Positions 1 through 5,964 of a stretch of 5,965 nt of DNA are shown here, piece after piece. Positions within the stretch are counted from its first letter, which is position 1; the number at the start of each line of letters is the position of its first letter. The DNA comes from Thermoplasmata archaeon. Lineage in GTDB: Archaea > Thermoplasmatota > Thermoplasmata > Lutacidiplasmatales > UBA184. The stretch lies in assembly GCA_021828085.1 (NCBI GenBank), contig JAKATE010000119.1, forward strand, positions 1 to 5,965. The letters run 5' to 3'. The notes under the pieces are model-generated. The model had not been told where the DNA came from. It did not search any database and was given only the letters and a program-made list of their open reading frames with translations. The translations under genes and the position numbers were made by a program.

Positions 1-1
1 C

Positions 2-1198
2 CACGACTCGGAGTTCGACTACCGCGACATCGCCCAGGACCACGACCAGATCCTGGCCGACCAGTGGGGCAACCTGGTCCACCGGGTCCTCACCTTCGTG
101 GAGGGCCGGTACGGGGGCAAGGTCCCCGCCCCTCCGAAGGGGTGGTCGGCGGAGAGCAGCAAGCTCGGGCAGCGGATCCTCGCCGCGCACCGCGACGCCA
201 CGACCCGGTTCGAGGCCGTCCAGCTCAAGGAAGCGCTCGACCTGGCCCTGGAACTCGTTCGGGAAGGCAACCGGGCGTTCCACGAGTCGAAGCCCTGGTC
301 GCAGCAGGGGGAGGCCCGGGACCTCGCCGTGTACGAGGCGCTATGGATCGTCCGGGCGACGGCGGTCCTCATGGCCCCTTTCCTGCCCTTCGCGTCCGAG
401 AGGGTGGCCAAGATGCTGGGGACGCCCGAGCTGGTGTCGAACGGCAGCTGGTCGCGGGCCCTCGAACCTCCCGTCCCCGGGACCCGTCTGGGTCCCCTCT
501 CGCCGCTCTTTGCGAAGCTCCTGACCACCGCCCCCTCCGCGGGCGGGGGCGGGGCGGCGCCGCCCGCTACCCCGAAGGGAACTCCTCCACCCTCCGCCGC
601 GCCCGGGGCGCCCGCGGCCGGTCCTCCGCCGGTCCTGGACGTCCGCGCCGGTCTCGTGAAGGAGGTGGCCGACCATCCGAAGGCCGACAAGCTCTACGTC
701 ATCACCGTGGACCTCGGCGAAGCCTCCCCTCGCACGCTCGTCGCCGGGATCAAACCGTTCTACCGTCCGGAGGAGCTCCGTGGGAAGACCGTCGCCGTGC
801 TCGCAAACCTCGAGCCCCGCCCCCTGCGTGGAGTGACCTCGCAAGGGATGATCCTCGCCGCCGAGGCCGGGGAGGTCGTGGCCGTGCTGCGCGCCCCCGA
901 CGGCACCCCGCCCGGAACGGCGCTCCGCGACGTGACCGCTCCCGCGCCCAGGATCCAGTACGACGACTTCGCCCGCGCGCGTCTCGTCGTCGCCTCGCTC
1001 CTCACGACCCCCCAGGAGGGCCGGTCGATCGAGACGGGTGAAGGGCCCCTCTCCGGCGAGGTCCCTCCGGGGGCCCCTCCGAGCGTGGTCGCGCGGCTCG
1101 ACCGTGCGGGACCCGGACGCGCCGAGGTGCTCCTCCTCTCCTCGGGAGGCTGCCTCGTGCCGGACCGCCCCCTGCCCGCCGGCGCGAAGGTGCGGTAG
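2..1198 (+). CDS. metG: Methionyl-tRNA synthetase, C-terminal part (5' truncated by window edge)
   Basis: Charges tRNA-Met with methionine in the cytoplasm. The frame is open from base 2 to the TAG at 1196-1198, giving 398 residues; the Rossmann catalytic domain (HIGH, KMSKS) lies off the left edge. Residues 1-160 form the helical anticodon-binding domain: it starts HDSEFDYRD, has N24-LVH-R28 in WGNLVHRVLTF and P98-W99 in HESKPW. By family knowledge these match the E. coli Asn391/Arg395 and Pro460/Trp461 residues that read the CAU anticodon. APFLPFASERV is also typical. Residues about 174-210 are a Gly/Ala/Pro-rich linker. Residues 211-310 are an EMAPII/Trbp111-type tRNA-binding OB fold (DVRAG, HPKADKLYV at 225-233, SQGMILAA at 280-287). 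Residues 311-398 are an unusual extension (see findings). The GTG at 98 is internal Val33, not a start. Function is near certain; the archaeal affinity is inferred. Confidence 0.95.
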   Translation, partial: HDSEFDYRDIAQDHDQILADQWGNLVHRVLTFVEGRYGGKVPAPPKGWSAESSKLGQRILAAHRDATTRFEAVQLKEALDLALELVREGNRAFHESKPWSQQGEARDLAVYEALWIVRATAVLMAPFLPFASERVAKMLGTPELVSNGSWSRALEPPVPGTRLGPLSPLFAKLLTTAPSAGGGGAAPPATPKGTPPPSAAPGAPAAGPPPVLDVRAGLVKEVADHPKADKLYVITVDLGEASPRTLVAGIKPFYRPEELRGKTVAVLANLEPRPLRGVTSQGMILAAEAGEVVAVLRAPDGTPPGTALRDVTAPAPRIQYDDFARARLVVASLLTTPQEGRSIETGEGPLSGEVPPGAPPSVVARLDRAGPGRAEVLLLSSGGCLVPDRPLPAGAKVR

Positions 1199-1209
1199 AC
1201 GGGGAGGAA

Positions 1210-1214
1210 GAGGT
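1210..1214 (+). promoter_or_regulatory. Ribosome binding site for the PHP-domain gene
   Basis: GAGGT lies six bases before the ATG at 1221, inside the 22-base gap after the metG stop. It complements the anti-Shine-Dalgarno core. A second purine match, GGAGG at 1203-1207, lies further off (13 bases). The spacing supports ATG 1221 over any upstream start inside metG and suggests translation from a shared metG transcript. Confidence 0.55.
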
Positions 1215-1220
1215 CGGGCG

Positions 1221-1898
1221 ATGCCGGGCACGCGGCTGGACCTCCACATCCACACCACCGCCTCCCCCGACTCGCTCCTGACCGTGGAGGAGGTGTTCCG
1301 CGACGCCCTCGTCCAGGGGCTCGGGGGCGTCGCCATCACCGACCACAACTCCGTGGCCGCGCTCACGCGCGCCCGCCGGGCGTTCGAGGGGACCCGGGGC
1401 TTCCTGCTGGTGCCGGGGGTCGAGGTGTCCACCCGAGAGGGTCACCTGCTGGTCTACGGCGTCGAGCGGGCCCCGGCCCCCCACCGTCCCCTGGTGGAGA
1501 CCCTGGAAGAGGTCCGACGCTTGAACGGGATCCCCGTGCTCGCCCACCCCTTCCGCTGGGCTCACGGCGCGGGGAGAAAGGTGGCGAACGCGGCGCAGGT
1601 CGCCGGGATCGAGGGGATGAACGGGCGGAACTCGGACGTCCCGAACGCGAAGGCGGGGCTCGTCGCGACCCGGCGCCACCTCACTGTGACGGGAGGCAGC
1701 GACGCCCACGAGCGGGGGAGCGTCGGCCGCTGCTACACGGAGACGGAGGAGGACGTCGAGTCGGTGGAGGATTTCCTCGAGCTCCTGCGCAACGGACGCG
1801 TCCGGGCGGAGGGCCGCAGCCAGAACCTGGCCGGACGCGCCAAGATCTCGGCCACGAACGCGTTCAAGCGGGTGCTCCGGGGTTTCTCCCAGGTCTGA
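1221..1898 (+). CDS. PHP-domain metal-dependent phosphoesterase
   Basis: A complete 225-residue cytosolic protein with no signal peptide or membrane segment. The PHP (polymerase and histidinol phosphatase) metal ligands are all visible: H9-x-H11 in LDLHIHT, D17 in SPDS, D41-H42 in ITDHNS, E68 in PGVEVST, H75 in GHLL, H109 in LAHPF, and D161-x-H163 in GGSDAH. The region after GGSDAH (GSVGRCYTE, then a helix ending NGRVRA) fits the PHP-associated C-terminal region seen in short family members. Such proteins hydrolyse phosphate esters with two or three bound metal ions. Characterised relatives act on 3',5'-nucleoside bisphosphates or RNA 5' ends (TrpH/YciV type) or on histidinol phosphate. The substrate here cannot be told from sequence, and no his genes are nearby. 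ATG 1221 places the HxH motif at residue 9, as is usual. The frame stays open upstream to 1038, but that part overlaps metG and lacks domain-like sequence. Likely co-transcribed with metG. Confidence 0.92.
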   Translation: MPGTRLDLHIHTTASPDSLLTVEEVFRDALVQGLGGVAITDHNSVAALTRARRAFEGTRGFLLVPGVEVSTREGHLLVYGVERAPAPHRPLVETLEEVRRLNGIPVLAHPFRWAHGAGRKVANAAQVAGIEGMNGRNSDVPNAKAGLVATRRHLTVTGGSDAHERGSVGRCYTETEEDVESVEDFLELLRNGRVRAEGRSQNLAGRAKISATNAFKRVLRGFSQV

Positions 1899-1925
1899 CC
1901 TTGGGCGACCGTGGGACCGCCGAGG

Positions 1926-1933
1926 CCTTATTG
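1926..1933 (+). promoter_or_regulatory. Possible TATA-like box upstream of tRNA-Cys
   Basis: CCTTATTG is the only AT-leaning patch in the 59-base gap between the PHP gene and the tRNA. Its TTATT core is centred 28 bases before the tRNA 5' end, where an archaeal TATA box would lie for a start a few bases upstream of the mature end. The match to a consensus box is weak, and in so GC-rich a region the position is the main argument. The tRNA could instead be processed from a metG-PHP read-through transcript. Confidence 0.3.
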
Positions 1934-1957
1934 GGGGACGCTCATCCGCACGACCGC

Positions 1958-2030
1958 GCCGAGGTGGCAGAATGGTTAATGCGACAGACTGCAGATCTGT
2001 TTCTTGGGGGTTCGATTCCCTCCCTCGGCT
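1958..2030 (+). tRNA. tRNA-Cys (anticodon GCA)
   Basis: A full cloverleaf of 73 bases. The acceptor stem GCCGAGG (1958-1964) pairs perfectly with CCTCGGC (2023-2029). The D stem is GCA/TGC (1967-1969/1980-1982). The anticodon stem is ACAGA/TCTGT (1984-1988/1996-2000) with loop CTGCAGA and anticodon GCA at 1991-1993. The variable loop is TTCTT. The T stem GGGGG/CCCTC (2006-2010/2018-2022) has one G-T pair, and the T loop is TTCGATT. The discriminator base is T2030; U73 with the GCA anticodon is the known identity set for cysteinyl-tRNA. CCA is not encoded (TCG follows), so a CCA-adding enzyme is needed. No intron is seen. It lies 59 bases after the PHP gene on the same strand. Confidence 0.97.
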
Positions 2031-2104
2031 TCGATCGACCTAACGGCCCGCCGAAAGGCACGACGAAGGCCCCCGGCGAGACCCTGAGCGGAAGGTCCCA
2101 GGGA

Positions 2105-2129
2105 GGCGGGGGCGCACCCCCGTCCTTTT
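2105..2129 (+). terminator. GC hairpin plus T4: candidate terminator for the + strand transcripts
   Basis: GGGGG (2108-2112) pairs with CCCCC (2117-2121) around a CGCA loop. The stem extends outward by C2107-G2122, a G2106-T2123 wobble and G2105-C2124, and is followed by C then TTTT (2126-2129). It lies 75 bases after the tRNA and directly before the convergent stop codon at 2131, which is where a + strand transcript should end. The complementary strand shows no T run after the hairpin, so it is not a good terminator for the - strand gene. If the host is an archaeon, the T run may matter more than the stem. Confidence 0.45.
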
Positions 2130-2130
2130 C

Positions 2131-5100
2131 CTACGCCCCGTCCTCGATGTGCAGGTCGTTCCCGGTCCCGGTCTGCTCTCCGGGCATCTCGTCAGTGTGA
2201 GGCTCGTCGTCCTCCTCCCAGTCGTTGCCGCTGGCGGGCTCGGTGGGGGAGGGGGCCTCCTTGGCCTCGGACCTTGGCGCGGGCGCTGGGGGCGCTGCGG
2301 GGGGAGGCGTCGCGACGACGCCGCCCGCGACCACTTGGGCTTCGGACGGCGCGGGCCGAGCTCGGGTCTTGGGGGCCTCCTTCGGAGGTCGGCTCCGCCT
2401 GCGTTGGAGCAGGAGAAGCCCCAGGCCGAGCAGCGCCAGGACGACCAGGATGAGCAAGAGCAGCAGCTGGGCCCACTCGAACGAGGTCGGACCTACCGGG
2501 GCGGCGGCCGTGATCTGCCACGACCTGAGCTCGGGGGTCGCCGAGACCGCGCCGCTCGTGACCTTCACCCCTGCCACGTCCGTCACGGTCACCGCGACCG
2601 CGTAGGTCCCACCCTTGAGGTCCGTCAGGTTGAGCCACGCGGTGCTCGCCCCCTGGACGAGCGACCCGTTCAGCCACCACGTGTAGGTGACCGTTCCCAC
2701 CCCGCCCGAGGCGGAGGCGTGGAAGGCGACCGAACCCCCGATGGGGAAAGCCGCGGTCCGGTTCGAGGAGAGAGCGACTGCGAGCGGGGGAGCGACCGAC
2801 AGGGCGAGCGCGTTCGAGGCCGTCGACGCTCCGTTGGCGTCCGTCACCGTGACCGCCACGCTGGCGCTTCCCGCCGACGTGGGTGCGCAAGCGAGAGCCG
2901 GGGAGTTCGCGGGGGCGCACCCCACGGGGAGACCGCTCCAGGCGTAGGTGTACGGCCCATGGCCACCCGAGACCGAGACGCCGAGGTCGGTCGTGAGGCC
3001 AACTTCGAGGGTCGAGAGGGTCGCGACCAGCGTCGGGGTACCGAGGGCAGAGAGCACCTGCACCGGGACTGCGGTGGCGTCCACGCGATCGCCGTTCGCG
3101 TCCTTCGCGCCCACCGACACTTGGTAGCTCCCGACCGCGGTCGGTGTGCAGGGGAGCTGCGCCGCGTTCGCGGAGGTGCAGCCGGCGGGGAGGCCGGTCC
3201 AAGTGTAGACGTAGGGGCCTTCCCCCCCGCTCACCTGGGTCGAGAACGCGAGGGATTGTCCCAGGTCCACCGAGCCGGCAGAGGCCGCTACGGGGGTCGC
3301 AAGGAGCGCCGAGAAGACCGTGAACGCCACCTTGGAGGAGGTGAGGGACGCCCCGCTGGAGTCGGAGACGCTGACCGTGACGTTGGTGCTCCCGGCGGCC
3401 GTCGGAACGCAGCTCACGGAGGCTAGGGCCGAGCCGAAGCACCCCGCGGGGAGCCCCGCCCAGTTCCAGAGGAGCCCACCCGAGCCACCGGAGACCGACG
3501 CGACCATCGCCAGGGCCTGCCCGACATCGAGGGTCGTGGTCGAGGGCGAGAGCGAGAGGCCGGCGAGCGCGGGGGAGACGGTAAGGGGCCACGGAGTCGA
3601 GGAGGTCGAGCCGCCGTTGGCGTCCGTCGCGGTGACCGAGACCGCGTAGACCCCCGAAGAGGTGGGGGTGCACGAAAGCACCGAGGTGTTGGAGCTCGGG
3701 CATCCCGGCGGGAGACCGTTCCAGGCGAGAGAGGCCCAGCGGGCGCCGCCGGAGACCGCTGCGCTCAGCGTCGTCGTCTGCCCGACGTCGATCGAACTGG
3801 AAGTTACCGAGAGCAGGCCCACCGATGGAAGGGTCGAGACCACGAGCACGAGCGCGGAGCTTGAGTTCGAGCCCCCGAGTCCGTCCACGACCCTGAGCCC
3901 GACGGAGTAGGTCCCCGCCACGGTGGGCGTGCACGCGATCGTCGCGAGGTTGGCCGAGAGGCAGCCGCCGGGGAGCCCGGACCACAGGTAGGTCCAGCTT
4001 CCGTACCCTCCCGAGGGGACCACAGAGATCCAGGTCGTCTGGGAGACATCGACGGCGGCGGGGGCCGCGACGGGGCTCGAGACCGAGGCATCCGCCCGGA
4101 CGATGAGGGAGAGGGCATTGCTCGTCCCGGAACCGCCCACGGGGTCCGTCACGGTGACCGTGATCGAGAAGCTCCCCAGGGCCCGGGGCGAGCAGGTGAG
4201 GGTGGGCGCGCTCACGGACACGCAGCCGGCCGGGAGCCCGGAATAGCTGTACGAGTAGCTCCCCGTCCCCCCCGAAGCGGAGACGGTGAGGTTCGTGCTC
4301 TGCCAGTAGTCAAGGGCCCCCGCGCTCGCGGAGAGGACGACGCCCGAAGGCTGGGCGTTCACCTGCTCCGTGAAGGTCGTGGAGCCTGAGCCGCCGATCG
4401 CGTCGGTCGCCACCAACCGGACCGTGTAGGTCCCGCTCGCGGTGTACACGTAGTTGGGGTTCTGTAGGCCAGAGGTACCTCCGTTGCCGAACGTCCAGGC
4501 GTAGGTCAGGCTCCCCGTGCCGCCGGAACCGACCGCGCTGAAGGCGGTGGCGACCCCCACGTCCGTGGGGTCCGGCGAAGCGGAAGCGACGACGCTGGGA
4601 AACGAGTTGACGGTGACGGAGACCGCGCCCATGGTGGAGACCCCCCGAGAGTCGGTCACCGTGACCGTGACGCTGTAGGTCCCTCCTATGACGTAGGGAT
4701 GCGAAGGGTCCCCCAGAGCGGAGGTCGTCCCGTCCCCGAACTCCCACGCGTAGGTGAGCGCCCCGGTCCCTCCGGAGGCGAACGACGCAAAGGCCACCGC
4801 CATCCCCACGTCCGTCGTCCCTGGGGTGGCCGTGGGTGCGACCGAGGGGAGCGCGTTCACGCGGACCGCGAGGGTCCCCGTCGTGCTCTGGCCCAGGCTG
4901 TCCGTCACCACGAGCGACACGGTGTAGCTTCCGGAGGCCGCATAGGCGTGCGTCGGGAAGGCGGCCGTCGAGGTGGTGGCGTCCCCGAAGTTCCAGGCGT
5001 AGGTGAACGGACCCACCCCTCCCGCGAGCCCGGAGGCGAAGGTCACGCCTAGGCCGACGTCGGTGGTGGTGGGTGTCGCCGCGGGGGAGACGGTGGGAAG

Positions 5101-5964
5101 CGCCACGACCGTGAGGGTGCTCGAGCCCGAAGTGCTCGACCCGACCGCGTCGGTGACGGTCAAGGACACGAGGTAGGACCCAGGGGTCGCGTACGCATGG
5201 CCGGGGGAGGCGAGCGTGCTCGTCGCCCCGTCCCCGAACGTCCAGAACCAGCTGTACGGGCCAGTCCCTCCGGCCACGGACCCGGTGAAGCCCACCGCGA
5301 CCCCGGCATCGGCCGGGTCGGCGGAGATGGACTCGGAGCCCGAGGGTCGGGCGTTCACGACGATGGGGGAGGTGGCGGTGGAGCATCGCAGGAGCGCGTC
5401 GCACACCGTGAGCGCGGTCGTGAAGGTCCCGGAGGAGGAGTAGGTATGGACGGCCGAGGCCCCCGACGCCGTTCCGCCGTCCCCGAACGTCCACGCGTAG
5501 GTGATCGGGCCGGTCCCGCCGCTAACGCTGCCGGAGAAGGCGACCGCCATGCCCAGGTCCGTCGTGGAGGGGGAGGCGGTCCAGGAAGCGACGGGGTCGG
5601 GGTTCACGACCACCGTGAAGCGCGTGGTCGCCTTGGCGCCGACCGCATCGGTGATGGTCAGCGTGACCGTGTAGCTGCCGGCGGCGGCGTAGAGGTGGGT
5701 GGGGTTGGCGGCGGTGCTGCTCGTGAGGTCGCCGAAGTTCCACAGGTAGCTGACCGCTCCGGTCCCGCCGGACACCGACGAGGAGAACGCGAGCGCGACG
5801 TTCAGGTCCGTGGGATCTGGGGCGCCCGAGGCCGAGACCGAAGGGACCGCATTCACGACCTCGGTGAAGAGCGTCGAGACCTGGCTGCCGTAGGCGTCCG
5901 TGACCACCACCCGGACGGGATAGGTCCCCGCCTGGGCGTAGGTGTGCGTGGCGGTCGCCGAGGT
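2131..5964 (-). CDS. Giant PKD/Ig-like repeat cell-surface protein, C-terminally membrane-anchored (N-terminus beyond window)
   Basis: The frame is open from the right edge (first full codon ACC at 5964-5962) to the TAG at 2133-2131, giving 1277 residues with no start codon in view. The GTG at 5910 is a Val inside a PKD unit (residue 19), not a start. In order: a partial PKD unit (1-38); six PKD units of 83 residues (39-536) with Y-x-W-x-FGDG-type cores and VTDA-type ends; six Ig-like units of 87 residues (537-1058) with a GLPxGC core; a Cys-free 87-residue unit (1059-1145); a stalk; a Leu-rich transmembrane helix (about 1166-1187); RRRSR; and a Pro/Ala-rich tail with an acidic end (to 1277). 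The RRRSR patch predicts the repeats outside and the tail in the cytosol. PKD units are common in archaeal S-layer, adhesin and receptor proteins, where they act as rigid stalks or binding modules. The functional head, if any, would be N-terminal and unseen. The role is therefore surface adhesion or a structural stalk by inference only. The gene is convergent with the tRNA; no promoter is in the window. Confidence 0.93.
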   Translation of the reverse strand, partial: TSATATHTYAQAGTYPVRVVVTDAYGSQVSTLFTEVVNAVPSVSASGAPDPTDLNVALAFSSSVSGGTGAVSYLWNFGDLTSSTAANPTHLYAAAGSYTVTLTITDAVGAKATTRFTVVVNPDPVASWTASPSTTDLGMAVAFSGSVSGGTGPITYAWTFGDGGTASGASAVHTYSSSGTFTTALTVCDALLRCSTATSPIVVNARPSGSESISADPADAGVAVGFTGSVAGGTGPYSWFWTFGDGATSTLASPGHAYATPGSYLVSLTVTDAVGSSTSGSSTLTVVALPTVSPAATPTTTDVGLGVTFASGLAGGVGPFTYAWNFGDATTSTAAFPTHAYAASGSYTVSLVVTDSLGQSTTGTLAVRVNALPSVAPTATPGTTDVGMAVAFASFASGGTGALTYAWEFGDGTTSALGDPSHPYVIGGTYSVTVTVTDSRGVSTMGAVSVTVNSFPSVVASASPDPTDVGVATAFSAVGSGGTGSLTYAWTFGNGGTSGLQNPNYVYTASGTYTVRLVATDAIGGSGSTTFTEQVNAQPSGVVLSASAGALDYWQSTNLTVSASGGTGSYSYSYSGLPAGCVSVSAPTLTCSPRALGSFSITVTVTDPVGGSGTSNALSLIVRADASVSSPVAAPAAVDVSQTTWISVVPSGGYGSWTYLWSGLPGGCLSANLATIACTPTVAGTYSVGLRVVDGLGGSNSSSALVLVVSTLPSVGLLSVTSSSIDVGQTTTLSAAVSGGARWASLAWNGLPPGCPSSNTSVLSCTPTSSGVYAVSVTATDANGGSTSSTPWPLTVSPALAGLSLSPSTTTLDVGQALAMVASVSGGSGGLLWNWAGLPAGCFGSALASVSCVPTAAGSTNVTVSVSDSSGASLTSSKVAFTVFSALLATPVAASAGSVDLGQSLAFSTQVSGGEGPYVYTWTGLPAGCTSANAAQLPCTPTAVGSYQVSVGAKDANGDRVDATAVPVQVLSALGTPTLVATLSTLEVGLTTDLGVSVSGGHGPYTYAWSGLPVGCAPANSPALACAPTSAGSASVAVTVTDANGASTASNALALSVAPPLAVALSSNRTAAFPIGGSVAFHASASGGVGTVTYTWWLNGSLVQGASTAWLNLTDLKGGTYAVAVTVTDVAGVKVTSGAVSATPELRSWQITAAAPVGPTSFEWAQLLLLLILVVLALLGLGLLLLQRRRSRPPKEAPKTRARPAPSEAQVVAGGVVATPPPAAPPAPAPRSEAKEAPSPTEPASGNDWEEDDEPHTDEMPGEQTGTGNDLHIEDGA
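2134..2403 (-). other. Cytoplasmic tail: basic start, Pro/Ala-rich middle, acidic end
   Basis: The last 90 residues begin RRRSRPPKEAPKTRAR, pass through a Pro/Ala-rich stretch (ATPPPAAPPAPAP), and end with a 32-residue acidic segment holding 12 Asp/Glu and no Lys or Arg. No cysteine and no recognisable domain are present. The tail is probably disordered. It is longer than a simple anchor needs, so binding to a cytosolic partner is possible but not shown. Confidence 0.7.
2404..2469 (-). other. Transmembrane helix of the surface protein
   Basis: Residues about 1166-1187 are almost pure Leu/Ile/Val/Ala/Gly. They are preceded by the FEWA juxtamembrane segment and followed by RRRSR. A single such span next to a basic cluster near the C-terminus predicts a type I topology with the repeats outside the cell. 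No LPXTG-like sorting motif precedes it, so anchoring by the helix itself is the simplest reading. Confidence 0.92.
2530..4356 (-). repeat. Second repeat block: seven 87-residue Ig-like units (261 bp), six with a cysteine pair
   Basis: Units 7-12 occupy 4356..2791, exactly 6 x 261 bases, and unit 13 occupies 2790..2530, one more 261-base unit. Units 7-12 share a VSGG-type first half with the PKD block. In place of W-x-FGDG they have a G-L-P-x-G-C core, then L-x-C-x-P-T or close, then a Y-x-V-x-V-x-x-x-DANG-type end. The cysteines sit at unit positions 45 and 55 in all six. Unit 13 keeps the frame and length but has TWWLNGS in place of the Cys core. All seven N-x-S/T sequons of the protein are here (residues 558, 700, 759, 861, 1068, 1099, 1112). 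The fold is presumed an Ig-like beta sandwich, as for PKD. Confidence 0.9.
4357..5964 (-). repeat. PKD repeat block: six 83-residue units (249 bp) plus a partial one
   Basis: Complete units occupy 5850..4357, which is exactly 6 x 249 bases; the end of a further unit occupies 5964..5851. Each unit opens with a proline-containing lead such as ALPSV or SFPSV, carries TD(V/L)G-type then SGGTG-type signatures, has a core such as YAWTFGDG, and closes with a VTDA-type strand and a final VN (VV in unit 3). The FGDG core varies: FGDL in unit 1, FGDA in unit 4, FGNG in unit 6. The units are clearly related but diverged in protein sequence. There is no N-x-S/T sequon in this block, and the only cysteines are the two in unit 2. 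Confidence 0.93.

Noticed and set aside
64..1041. Open frame on the + strand inside metG, and long - strand frames at 19..690, 341..1432 and 1002..1709
   Set aside because: Arg/Gly/Pro-rich translations without motifs, antisense to or out of frame with the recognisable metG and PHP coding; these are expected where stop codons are rare because of high GC.
1038..1220. N-terminal extension of the PHP protein upstream of ATG 1221
   Set aside because: It overlaps metG in another frame, is Arg/Pro-rich without family likeness, and ATG 1221 has a well-spaced GAGGT and puts HxH at residue 9.
1899..2130. tRNA-linked integration site (att) with a mobile element
   Set aside because: No integrase, no direct repeat of the tRNA 3' end elsewhere in the window, and no change of composition. 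The short 5' acceptor duplicate is only seven bases.
1901..2200. Open frame of 99 codons on the + strand
   Set aside because: It runs straight through the tRNA-Cys gene and into the end of the convergent gene, with no family likeness.
2149..3985. Long frames overlapping the surface gene (+ 2149..3426; - 2192..3985)
   Set aside because: Their Arg/Gly-rich translations mirror the tandem repeat DNA read in other frames. The 5964..2131 frame explains every base with regular PKD/Ig-like units.
4310..5494. Another - strand open frame within the PKD block
   Set aside because: A His/Arg-rich shadow of the PKD units in a shifted frame, with no independent motif or start signal.
2530..5850. CRISPR-like regular repetition
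   Set aside because: The periods of 249 and 261 bases are diverged coding modules with no short identical repeats or unique spacers.
5908..5910. GTG as start codon of the surface protein
   Set aside because: It falls inside the last strand of a PKD unit (VRVVVTDAY), with coding sequence continuing upstream to the window edge. It is an internal valine.
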